NCBI RefSeq assembly: GCF_002865645.1
Contig: NW_020194552.1
Location: 248,001-312,000, forward strand
DNA length: 64,000 bases
Direction of reading: 5' to 3'
Origin: Hyaloscypha bicolor E
Lineage: Eukaryota > Ascomycota > Leotiomycetes > Helotiales > Hyaloscyphaceae
The position numbers were made by a program, and so were the translations under genes. Below are positions 24,409-34,719 of the stretch, piece after piece. How positions within the stretch are numbered: position 1 is the stretch's first letter; every line of letters begins with the position of its first letter. The notes under the pieces were generated by a model. That model was given only the letters and a program-made list of their open reading frames with translations. It was not told where the DNA came from and did not search any database.

Positions 24409-25915
24409 CTAATGCTCACCTAAAGCAGCAACAAGCAGCTTCTCGTAATCCCCGCTCGTCTCGCTCTTAATCCTGCTCACCGCACTGCGATGATACTTAT
24501 GCTGATACGCGCCTTTAACATTATTCATATGGTTCCTATCCCAATGCATTCTAATCACTCTGTTCGTGAGCAAGGCGTCGTGAGTACCAGCGCCAGCCAT
24601 GGCAGCCTCGAGGAGCATGGCGTCGCGCATTGCTTTGTCGGTGCCTGTGCGGAGTTGGTGCAGGAGGGCTGCTTCCATGTGTCCAGAGAATTCCTAAGAA
24701 TTGAGCGTTAGGAGGGTAAGGGGGAAGGGGGAGGGGAGGTAAGGGGTTACCTTTATGATGACGGTTTCGAGGTCTCTGGTGAACTTCTGCTTATATGTAT
24801 GCGCAATAGCCCTGATCTGCGCATCACTCCTCTGGCTCAAAATACTGCACACCAGCAGCTCATCCGTGCCAACCTTTCCTTCCGTCGCCTTATATATCTC
24901 CATGACATCTTGATCCACCTGCTGCGGAATCACAGGTGTGCTCTCTTCATTTCTGTTCGCTGCAAGTACCATCAAGAAATGCCTCTCCGTCTTCATGCTA
25001 AGATCGGCCTTGATATCAGATTCGAGAGATGTGCGGTATGTCTTCAGGTAGGCCTCTTTGATCGCGCGTAGGTCGGCATTCGAGCGTCCAAGCAGCACAT
25101 CATTGAGCACTTTCTCCTTCGTGCCCGGTCCATCGGTTGCCCCTTTCAGGAGATGGATGTCCGTAAGCAATGGGCCGCGGATAATAGCGCATAGACCCTC
25201 CTCAAACCAGCCGCTTACTTCGCTTTGTACGTCGGCTATGAGTTGACGGTGGAATTTGCGCTGGTAGGTATCACGAATAACATTCACTTGTAGGGGATCT
25301 TTGTCTGCGAGGACACGGATCAAGGTCTTCTCGTCGGTGCCAAAGCCTTTCATGGCTTTGCGCAGGGCTTCTGCGTCTGCGTCGCCGTTCCAAGCAATCT
25401 GTTGAGGAGGACCGTATCCTACAGATGGAGGAGTGGGTTGAACGTATGGTTGTGGTGCGCCGTATTGTTGGGGTGCTCCATATTGCTGAGGAGGTGGTGC
25501 TCCGTATCCAGGAGCTGGGGATCCATATTGTTGCGGTGGGGGAGGTTGGCCATAACCTGGCTGTTGTGGAGGATATGCTGGTTGACCATATTGGCCTGCC
25601 GGTGGAGCTGGAGAACCGTATGGGGGCTGCTGAGGAGGATATGCTGGTTGACCGTACTGTGCTGGGGGTGGCGCACCATACGCTTGCTGTTGAGGGGGAT
25701 ATCCTTGAGGAGGGTATTGATTTGGAGGCGGTTGACCATAAGCCGGTTGGCCAGGAGGAGGTTGGCCATACGGTTGTTGAGGGGGAGGATACTGTCCATA
25801 GGGCGGTTGAGGGGAATCTGTTTACCATCAGCGTATGTCATCATCTCAATTGCGTGTACTCACGACCCTGAGGCGGGGGAGCGCCATAAGGAGGATATCC
25901 GCCCTGATACGCCAT
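24409..25915 (-). CDS. Annexin with proline/tyrosine/glutamine-rich N terminus
   Basis: Exons 25,915-25,864, 25,817-24,751 and 24,693-24,409; introns of 46 and 57 bases. The protein has 467 residues. The first 150 or so are P/G/Q/Y-rich with repeated PYGQPP-like units and no predicted fold. Then come four annexin repeats, marked by MKGFGTDEKTL, TDGPGTKEK, a TEGKVGTDELL block and MAGAGTHDALL. The first, third and fourth keep the GxGT calcium-binding loop form. Annexins bind acidic membrane phospholipid in a calcium-dependent way and act in secretion and membrane repair; the N-terminal tail is typical of filamentous-fungal annexins. It diverges from the nucleotidyltransferase-like gene. Confidence 0.93.
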
Positions 25916-26896
25916 GTCTGTTCCTGCTGTATCAATTCAGTTCCGTCTGCGAATCTGCGAGTGATAAAAGAGGGGAGAAGTTAAGAGAAGAGCAAGAAGG
26001 GGGTAGCAAAGACGGAAAGGAAGCTTTTATGGTTGGTCGTCGTACGTGCAGGCGACAGTCTGTACCTTGGTCGTCGCAAGCCCAATGATGTCTGGCTGAT
26101 CTGGAGGGGCAGTGCGCGCTAACGAGTAAAATCAGGCTGGACCGCCTTCCTGGTGAAGGCTGGGGCTGGGCAGCACGATGTGTGGATGGTTGAAGGTGGG
26201 GAGAGGGCGAGGCTGCTTCAGCCACCGCAAGCGGCTTGGCTGTGAGCGTTGGGCAGGGAGGGAATGCGAGTGTTCGGACTTGTGTAACTTTGGCAATGGC
26301 GTGTACTTGCAGGCGCCTGCCTCGGTCGTGTGATATTCTAGGTGTTGCGATGCGAAGGAGATGTGAAGGAGAGGTTGGTCTTGGTCTGATGTAGGATTAG
26401 TTAAGGGGAAGTGGATCGTGAAGAGGTTCGCATAATAATAAGCTTGCGACCGCACGCTGGAATCACTGCATAGGGCTGAAATGACGTCGAGTCCAGGCTC
26501 CCCTGTTCGCGACGGCGGAACTCTGGATGATTCGAAGAATAGCATTGCAGCTGTTGCTAAACGTTTGAACTTTCAATGTTCTTGTGCTACTCACGATATA
26601 ATAACGGTCGAAAGTTATTGAGACATGTGCATGCAGCATGCAGCGTGGCTGCAGGAACGGCAAGCCAACCTCTGATTCCCTCCTCCCCTCTCACCACGAA
26701 CCAACCAAACATTGTGACCGTGTCTCACAGCAAGCTGCTTGGGTCATTCACGAATTGAATGACGAAATTATTCCCTCCTTTCCGTACATTCTATAAGTTT
26801 GCACTTCTTCTTTATGTACCGCGACCACGAGTCTGCATTCCCCGTTCTGCCCGACAATTGACCTTTCTATTCCGAAGCTTCACGACAACCCTCGCC
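25916..26896. other. Divergent intergenic region, 1 kb
   Basis: Promoter region shared by the annexin and nucleotidyltransferase-like genes. Open frames here are short and overlap on both strands; none is supported. Confidence 0.55.
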
Positions 26897-28192
26897 ATGG
26901 GCGGCAACGCCTTCAACAAACATTCCCCAGCTCTCCCCACGCCTCGAATGCCCCCAGAAATCTACACCAAGATCCTCTCGCAAACATTAGATACATTACG
27001 GAAGCACTATCAACATGTTGGCTCACCCATCGAAGCACCAGGCAAGCCAGACTTCGGGGATATCGACATCATGGTCGCGTCCCCTCTGTCCCGAGATTTC
27101 GACACCTTAACTGCGCCCCCCAAAACCGTCGCTGAGAACCTTTCCAAAACATTGGGCGCAGCTGCCTCGATATTGGAGTCTGGGAACCCGACGATAAACC
27201 TCGCTGTTCCGTGGCCTGCGGAAGAAGTAGAGGAGCAGAAGTACGTGCAAATCGACATCCACGTCTGCAAAGACTCAAAGGACCTGACCTGGAACCTCTT
27301 CCACGCCGCACACGGCGACCTCTGGAACATCCTCGGCACGACCATCCGTCCCTTCGGCCTCACCGTGAACGACAAAGGCATGTACCTCCGCATCCCCGAA
27401 ATCGAGCTGCTAGACAGGAAGAAGAGTATGATTTTCCTGACCGACTCCCCGTCTCAAATCTTGGCATTCCTTGGGCTGGATGAGAGCAAGTGGTGGTCTG
27501 AGTTTGGCAGTAGGAGGCAGATGTTCGAGTTTGCGGCGGGGTGTCGGATGTTCTGGGTTAAAGAGAAGGAGGTAGAGGGGGAGGAGGAGGAGGGAGGGGT
27601 GGGTGACGTTGTTGGGGAAGTTGAGGGAGGGGTAGGGGGCCAAGAGGGAGGCGAGAAGGGAAAGAAGAAGTTGAAGCATAATGATCGACAGCGCATGGCG
27701 AAGAGACCTATTTTTCGCGAGTGGATCGAGGAGTTTATCCCGCTTTTGAGGGAGGAGGGGTGGTGTGGGGAGTGCAAGGTCACCCGTGAACAAGTCATGG
27801 AAGAGGCTTTTGCGAAATGGGGAGTGGAGACGGAGTACGAGGAGAGGTTGAGGGCGTGGAGGCTGGCGAGACATGAAGATGAGCTTTGGAGAGAAATCAA
27901 GGGAAGCATACCCGAGGATGTCGATCCACCATTCAGAGGAGCGGCAATCAGGCAGTTGAAGGTGGTTATCATGGAAGGCGAGGAGTGGGAGGGAACCGTT
28001 CCCGATGCGGCGAAGAAGAGCGAGCAGGGATTCCATGATTTGGAGGTTGTAAAGAAGTTTGTCCTCGACAATTGGAAGAAGGCGGGAGAAGTGGGATGGG
28101 AGAGGCAGCAGAAGAGGGCCATGGAGGGGATGAAGGCTAAGGCAGAGAAGAAGAGGAAAGTGGGCGAGGAGCCGAAGGTATCTGTTTCATAG
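26897..28192 (+). CDS. Nucleotidyltransferase-fold protein, conserved hypothetical
   Basis: Single exon, 431 residues from ATG 26,897, which has a good context (ctcgccATGG). The frame is open upstream to ATG 26,759, which would add 46 residues resembling a basic, hydrophobic leader; I prefer the inner start but cannot exclude a mitochondrial form. FGDIDIMV at 53-60 carries the Asp-x-Asp of polymerase-beta-type nucleotidyltransferases, preceded by a helical stretch. Residues about 225-260 are a Gly/Glu-rich insertion followed by a lysine run. The C terminus is charged and lysine-rich. Reaction and substrate are unknown. Confidence 0.8.
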   Translation: MGGNAFNKHSPALPTPRMPPEIYTKILSQTLDTLRKHYQHVGSPIEAPGKPDFGDIDIMVASPLSRDFDTLTAPPKTVAENLSKTLGAAASILESGNPTINLAVPWPAEEVEEQKYVQIDIHVCKDSKDLTWNLFHAAHGDLWNILGTTIRPFGLTVNDKGMYLRIPEIELLDRKKSMIFLTDSPSQILAFLGLDESKWWSEFGSRRQMFEFAAGCRMFWVKEKEVEGEEEEGGVGDVVGEVEGGVGGQEGGEKGKKKLKHNDRQRMAKRPIFREWIEEFIPLLREEGWCGECKVTREQVMEEAFAKWGVETEYEERLRAWRLARHEDELWREIKGSIPEDVDPPFRGAAIRQLKVVIMEGEEWEGTVPDAAKKSEQGFHDLEVVKKFVLDNWKKAGEVGWERQQKRAMEGMKAKAEKKRKVGEEPKVSVS

Positions 28193-29086
28193 AACTGAGT
28201 GTACAACATTGGAGCTCGATGTTTGAGGACAAACTTGACTTGATCCGAACCTCTTGGAGTCAGTTGAAAGGCAAGTATAAATTAGATAGACCCGGGCTTA
28301 CTGAAGAAAGTAACGTGCAAAAGTCATTTAGACCTTCAACAAAGCCTTCTCGTCAAGCCGGAACACATCTGGCTGAGACTCTCGACTTGTGTTTCTGATA
28401 GTCTGGCTATTGAATTGTCTTTCACAGCCCCATATCCGTTCTGAACAATTCCTTTTGCGCTCCTCTAGCAATGCTGACGGGTGTCCTTAAATGGTGCTGT
28501 CAATCTCCACTCCTAGTCGAACGCATGCCCCCTTCTCTCATCATATGAACCGCTTTCCTATTCTAACAAGCTTCGACTCGTCACGTATACTCGTTCCCTC
28601 TTTGCCTGTCTCTTGAACCGTCCTATATCCCCTACACACTCCATGCCTCTCCACAAACCAAGCTGCTGCCTCCTCTACGAATGGACTTTGGCGTGGTGTG
28701 CACTTCTAGCTATGTGGAGAAGCATAGCTGCTATATCATAAATTCATAATCTCTTGGCAAGATTCCTAGCATTGAAGAGATGTTACAAGGAATAGTCTGA
28801 CTTGCAGATGTAAATGAAGTGTTGCTGTCAAGGGCTTGTGTCATGTTTTAGCGGGTTTGTCTTTTGAATGCGATGAAAAATAAAATAAAGTAGAGAAGAA
28901 ATGACGAAGAAGGTTCAGTGGTCATTGTACTTATTTCTATTATACCATTGATCTCCAGCTCCCTTCCTCTAAGGAAATTATTGAGAAACCCACCCATTTG
29001 TCCAGCCTCTAGTGGCCGCAAGATCTTTTCTATATACAGTATGTGTTCATGGCATCCTGAAATCTTCCCCAACGCCGTTTTTGTGC
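28193..29086. other. Convergent intergenic region, 0.9 kb
   Basis: 3' flanks of the nucleotidyltransferase-like and GH47 genes. Nothing else seen. Confidence 0.6.
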
Positions 29087-31060
29087 TCAAGTCAGTAAAT
29101 GATCTCGCTGTCTGAAGGGATGCGCTTCCGTGTTTCTAAATCTCGTCAGCACCGGCTCGCGGCAGGGGGGAGGGGCAACTCACAGTACAAACTCATCCAA
29201 GCTCACCGTCCCCGGCTCACTAAACAACAAATAAAAGTACTTCAACGTCTCCGTCAACCAAAAGCTCTCCATACCATCCTCCTGCTTCGGACTCACGCTC
29301 GTCACATCGCGTAACCGCGCGTTGGCGATCTCGGTCCGCGTGTGATTTGCAATAGGCTGCCACATCCGCCACCCCTTCTCCATCCACTCTGGATCGCCTG
29401 TGATGCGCCACATGATGAAGATACTTTCAATCGCTTCCGGTCGGAGCTGATAGGTCGAATCATCGACCCGTGTGAATCCATATTGTTTCCCCAACCCGGT
29501 TTTCTCCTCGTCGGTCCAGGTGCAAGAGCCTTCAGCGGGACATTGATCGATGTAGAAGACCTCAGGCATGATTCCAGAGGCGGTGTTTGTGTACGCCCAG
29601 TAGCAGGAATCAGACAAGCGGATGGCCATCGCGAGTTCGGAGGGGGAGTCGTTGATGCGTGCGCCGAGACCGACCATACCACCTACAAAGCAGCCGAGGT
29701 GCTGCACTTCTGTGCTGAGGACGGGGGAACCGCTGCTGGCTTCTACCTTCCCGGTAAACAGGATGTCTTGGTCGCCTGGTGTTTTGGGTTTGAAGAAGTG
29801 GTATTCGCTGGCGGGGACCAGAGCTGTGTTGTACATGCGGAGGTATTGGTCGCTCTTTCCGCCGAGAAGGATATGTTCCTATTTATCTTAGTATACCGAG
29901 CCACGTTTGGCGAAGGGGGTGGGACTACCTTTGGTAAGTACTCATACAAGGAGTCGGCCCAAGCACCTAGAGTGAAGGTTGCAGAGGGGAAATCAGGACC
30001 CGTTGTATCGACCGTCCAAGGCCACAGCCCCGGAATCAGAGTGTGGTTCTGTGCTTGGTCCAAGTAGCCTGTAATCCTCGATATCCCATCGAAGTACCTC
30101 TTCTTCCCAGTAAGTTGAGCAAGCCGTGTGAATTCGAGCGAGAGGGACCCTGGGATGATCAGCATTTCATATCCCTTTTACCCTTTCAATGTTCCCGAGC
30201 TCACCCATCTGCGCAATCAAAACATTGGTCTCCCCTTGCAGTTTCTTATCCTCTTTCCGCCAAAAGTAATAAGGCACCGGTATCCCATTCGCCGTGTTAA
30301 AAGCACGAAAGAGAAGTTCGCCCAATTGATCCGCTTTCTCTAGCAAAATCGGATATTTCCCCCCGCTGATATCATATGCTCCCAGCATACCACCGAGGTA
30401 CCTGATCGTTGTCTCAAACACGGGTACCCTCTCCACATTCGGCTTGCTGAAATCGATACTCTCCAGAGCTTCTAATGCGTATTCGAATTCCTCCTGCAGG
30501 CCCATGATATACAGTGTATCGAGGCCGTCGACAAGCGTTGCGGCCCACCCGACGAATGGGTCTTTATACCCCCCTGATATGGGCAGCACTTCATCGTGCA
30601 GCCACGCATGCTTCTTATACCCCTCCCACGCGTGAATAAACGCCTCCTTAACCTCTTTCTGCCTCTCCAATCTTATGCCCTTCGCAGCTGCAGTCTCGGT
30701 CCCAAACTTTGCTTGTATTCGAAATGGACTAGCATTTTTGTTCGAGCTGCCTTTGGAGGGAGGAGGAGGTTTTGGCGTTGGGGGCACGAAGTCTTCGCCG
30801 GCGCCGAAACCTCCGTTATCTAGTGGTGATGATGATGATGGTGGTGGTGGTGGTGGTTCGTGGGAAGGTATAAATACAGTGTATATTACAAGTACGAAGA
30901 TGGCGAAGGCAATGTAGCGGATCTGCCGTGTGGAGAGGGTAGGCGGCGCAACTCCATACCGCTGCAGCCGGCGGAGTGCTCTGTTCATGAACGATGGCGG
31001 ATAGCGAGCCTTGTACTCATAGGAGAAAAACTCGGACGAAGAGACGGGCTCGTAGTCCAT
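29087..31060 (-). CDS. GH47 class I alpha-1,2-mannosidase, type II membrane protein
   Basis: Four exons: 31,060-30,205, 30,149-29,929, 29,878-29,184 and 29,135-29,087; introns of 55, 50 and 48 bases. The protein has 606 residues. A cytosolic head of about 48 residues precedes one membrane segment at about 49-65 (IAFAIFVLVIYTVF), then a proline-rich stalk, then the GH47 barrel from about 135. Family blocks include GGYKDPFVGWAATLVDGLDTL, SLSLEFTRLAQLTG, a DSCYWAY disulphide region, LRPEAIES and the terminal FVLNTEAHPF, which carries the calcium-binding Thr. It trims mannose from N-glycans in the ER or Golgi. The last exon is only 49 bases and was set by this conserved end. Confidence 0.93.
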
Positions 31061-32459
31061 CGAGTGTCAGGAATAGCTGGCAGGGAGAGGGCAATGGATG
31101 TCGTGTGCTTCTGATGGCGTCAAAGTTCTCGGTACAGTTGACAAGATTCAGCCTTTAGGGAGTGTCGCGGGGCTGAACGGCGGCAGTTTCATTGAAGCCG
31201 TGCCAACTCGCAGCTGTGGGCGCGTTTAGATGATGACTTAGCATCTCAAGAAGCAGGTTCGCGGCGTTTGAGGTTTCCATTTAAAGAGTGATTGGTGCTG
31301 GGATCGGACACATTTGCAGATCCCTGAAAAAGGGGTCAACGCCTCTGATCTCCAGCTGGCTCGCTTGCTCCCGCCTCCCCAGCCACCCGCGCCCCTGACA
31401 ACCGCAAGCTTTTTTGGCTTGACGGCGGCCGCTAAGGGAGCTTCGCCTTGCAGAATCGTATTTTGTCTGTAAAAATTGGTTGTTCTCTCTGATTTAACTC
31501 TTTCTCACTACTCTCACATGGAAGTGTAAAGCCAACGTAAGCGCGTTGGCTGTTGGCTGTCTGTCTTCTTTTTCGCTCGTCAGCCCCTGAAATTGGCATT
31601 TGTGCCCCTGCGACGGGCCCTAAATCATGATCTTCCGGGCATTCTGATTGGCTTAAGACGATGGGTCCAATAGCTGCCAAGCCAGAGATCAAATGCTTGT
31701 TCATCACTTGCGTTTTTGATCCAGTTCGAAAGTGCTTGAATCGGATTTTTAATCCTTTTGATGGAAGGTCACTTCCCTTCCTGAAAAAGCTGGCCTGTCT
31801 GAAAAACGTCGAGACACGGTAGAGGGCCAATGCCAGCGCCGGAAATTTCTTAAACTCCACTAAAATCTCACCATTTTTGTCCAAATATAGAATAGTGAAA
31901 TTGAGAAGGACTCCAAATTCTGGGACGTTTAAACTTGTGAAGTTGCAAGAATGGAAGAGGGATTCGTTGGAAGATGTCGAGTGACAAAACGTTTACAACC
32001 TGGTCCAACCTCGGGCAGGAGAGCTTCAAAATCTTCAGCCAAGCGGGAATCGAATGGGCTCTCATGATCCAAGAATGAATCCTTCGAGGCTCTGCTGCTC
32101 AAACGCCAGAAGCTTTCCCTTCTCGTATCTTTGAACCTACCCACCACCCAGGTTGGAATGAGAGCAAGTCCACTTCGGGGCCAGGCGAGGCACAGCCTCT
32201 GCTCCCTTGAATAAGTTCATTCCCCAGCTTCACCCTCAGAATCGAGCCAGTTCCTTTCAAGCATTTCCTCCACTCTGACCCACTTGGAAAAGGTCTGCGG
32301 CGTCGACGGGAGAGAAATAAAGAGGTAAAACAAGGTTCCAGCCCCAAGTCCTGCAATACAAGCAATCCATATTCAAAAATTCCGATTTCTACTTCTCCAC
32401 CTGTTTGTCACTGTCGTTCTCGATCTCTGTTTTTCTGGTCGCAATATATATACTTTGGC
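31061..32459. other. Intergenic, 1.4 kb
   Basis: Promoter of the GH47 gene at the left. The minus strand carries a 150-codon frame (31,432-31,884) and shorter ones to 32,365 without recognisable domains or a credible splice pattern; I do not call them. Confidence 0.5.
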
Positions 32460-33012
32460 TTTGGCAAAGTTGCACGAAGCCTTCATGTCGGGTTGTACGA
32501 GTGCTCTGTACTTCTGTTTTTGGTTAACGGGTCGAGAGCAGCCACCGCGAAAACATGCTACTTCTAGACAACGAAGTCTCAGCAAACGATACAGCATGCA
32601 CAAGCTCTACTGCAAGCACATGCTGTCAAGCGGGAGCTAATTTTATCGACAATGGATCATGTTTTGATCCGTTTGGAAGTGCTGTTGGAGGATACATTCG
32701 CGGTTCTTGCACAGAAAAACCTGGGCATCTTCAAGCTGTCCGCAATATTGTACCCACGGTCAGTGCCTCTCAAGTTCAAAACCCCTCGTGCAAATCTAAG
32801 TAGGATTGTCTGCAGACAATGCAACAGCGGGTCTCTACAGCTCCCTCTCCGACGCCGGTGTCCTCAGCTGTGGACATGAAGGCTTCTGCTGCGAAAGCGA
32901 CCATCTCGCAAGCTGCAACTGCCGAACCGGTGATGGCGTCACAATCTCAGGCACTAACGCAGATTCATGGGCGCCCGGGCTAGGCGTGTTCAGGGATAAT
33001 GAGCTTCCGTGA
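32460..33012 (+). pseudogene. Frameshifted fungal secreted cysteine-rich protein
   Basis: Three frames must be joined to read this. A hydrophobic leader (CSVLLFLVNGSRAATA) ends at TGCTACTTC near 32,564. The frame then shifts to one starting LDNEVSANDTAC, with CC, GSC and YIRGSC blocks. It shifts again at a five-A run (32,715-32,719) to one giving TEKTWASSSCPQYC, the hallmark of a widespread ascomycete cysteine-rich secreted family. A 57-base intron (32,759-32,815) then joins to a block ending SLSDAGVLSCG, FCC and CNC. No in-frame start ATG was found before the leader. The two losses suggest a pseudogene; assembly error at the A-run is the alternative for one of them. The frame after the last block runs into an unrelated tail. 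Confidence 0.55.
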
Positions 33013-34218
33013 CAAGACGTGGGGTATGCGAGGTCACAATGTGCACGCCAGCAGAACGATAGGTGACGGAACCCGCCAGGGTGGCGTTTTGTGGCGACTG
33101 AGTAGCATGCACAGCTGTGCGGAAGGAGCATAGGTGATCAGCACGAACTTCACTGCTTCTTCACGCTGTTCTTCCCGCTTGGTAGGGTCCAAGACAGCCA
33201 GAGAGTCCGGCTACAGGCCGCAGCTGCAGCTTCGACGTGGGGAGGATGTGGAAGAATCTTCTGCTCAGGATTCTTGGGGCTCTTTTGTGGGCTTTTTGGA
33301 GGCTGTTGTTGCTTTTTGGCGTACCGCGTCGGTCTAGATAGCAGGGAAGCATCTTACATTCTGTTTCGTGGTTTGAGGGATACTAAGGGAGCACTTTACA
33401 GCCGGGGTTGTCATTCTAGCGATCTTAGGAAGATTCCAACCTCTGCTTTTGTGCTCTTTGCGTCACATTTCGCGCATCAGATGTTGTTTGTCATAGAATT
33501 TATGAATTGGTAGCAATATGTTGTCCAGCTAAAAATGGATTTGTCATTCCGAGATCAAAGTCGCGATTGATTAGTCCGTGAAAGTTCTACATTTGTTGAA
33601 AGAACTGAAATCGGCGAGTGTCAATCGAAATCTGCGGCCGGCATAACTTTCACCTTTTGCAAGTATAGGACTTACCTCCAATTAGTTCTTTTGTCTGCCT
33701 ATCGAAGCAGATAATTTCAAGCGTTCCCTGAGACGTATGGTCACGTATCTCTTTCGATTTTGCGTCTCTAGCCCCAGTGCGTTTCATTCCACCGGGCTAG
33801 AATATTTCCACGGCTCGACTGTGTTTGCAGCAAGACCTACCTGGAGGACCATAGTTTGTTTCGGAGACCAGAGGACAGATGGAAGTTCAGCCATCAATTT
33901 CATTCTCTATGTCCAGCATGAGAGTGAGAGTGCATTTAAGAGCTCAGTGCCATGTGTGTTCGAGGCTCTCGGTTCGCTTAAAAAAGGGGCTTCAAGCACA
34001 GGGTGCCAGCATTCACAACCTCTTATCTTCTATCGATTGGACTACCAGCCCTCTGGTTTCTCTCCCTTGCACTCCTGGCTCTTTATCCAAAGTCAGTTCG
34101 CATCCCGCAACGCCCAATCCTGCGAGTGCAAAAAGTCGTGTTCTGGAGAGGAACTCTTGGCACGCAGCGGGATCCACCACTTTTGCACCGTAGCGCTTGG
34201 CCCGAGTGAGCGAGCACC

Positions 34219-34224
34219 CACGTG
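34219..34224. promoter_or_regulatory. CACGTG site, candidate Pho4/NUC-1 box
   Basis: CACGTG within the palindrome CCCACGTGGGG, 496 bases before the permease ATG and 87 bases before its TATA box. CACGTG with a following G is the binding site of the bHLH phosphate regulators Pho4 and NUC-1. Confidence 0.5.
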
Positions 34225-34310
34225 GGGACACCCGCACTTCTCATACGGCGAAGCTTTCCCCGCCAAGAGCAGCACCCAACCTCACTTGCAACTCTACACT
34301 AAATGCAAGA

Positions 34311-34319
34311 TATATAAAG
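34311..34319 (+). promoter_or_regulatory. TATA box of the phosphate permease
   Basis: TATATAAAG about 400 bases upstream of the ATG, implying a long 5' leader with small upstream frames. Confidence 0.45.
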
Positions 34320-34719
34320 CCTTCTTCGGACGTTCCAAGACGATGCCAAGTCATAGCCAAGCAGACTGCCAAGTTGATCCCACGCAATTATCGAATTTTG
34401 CAGGACGGATCCAGCAGCTGGGTATGGCTAGATGCTGGACCGAGGCGCTGGTCCAACGCCTCATTGCGAATCATATTCTGCCAGGTGAACACGGGCGCTG
34501 AGGTCTTTTTAAGTGCAGAGCGCGATATGAGATTGCCACTAAGGATGAAGGTTTTTACAGCCAAGATGCGATGGTGGGGTTGACCTGATGGCTGAGTCCC
34601 GACTACATTGCACATGAGATATGATAAAATGCTGTTTCCTCGCACTCTCTATCTCTCTTCTGTATCCCCTGCATCCAGCACCAGTATCTATCCTGTGTGA
34701 TATTCGACTGCTCTTCAAG

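Larger units (their letters stand above)
33013..34719. other. Upstream region of the phosphate permease, 1.7 kb
   Basis: Holds a CACGTG site and a TATA box. A 254-codon frame on the plus strand (33,737-34,501) crosses both, so I treat it as chance. Its codons give no recognisable domain. Confidence 0.55.

Noticed and set aside
26759..26896. 46-residue N-terminal extension of the nucleotidyltransferase-like protein
   Set aside because: The inner ATG has a better context and begins right at conserved-looking sequence; kept only as an alternative.
31432..32365. Minus-strand frames of 72-150 codons
   Set aside because: No domains, no signal peptide and no splice sites that join them sensibly.
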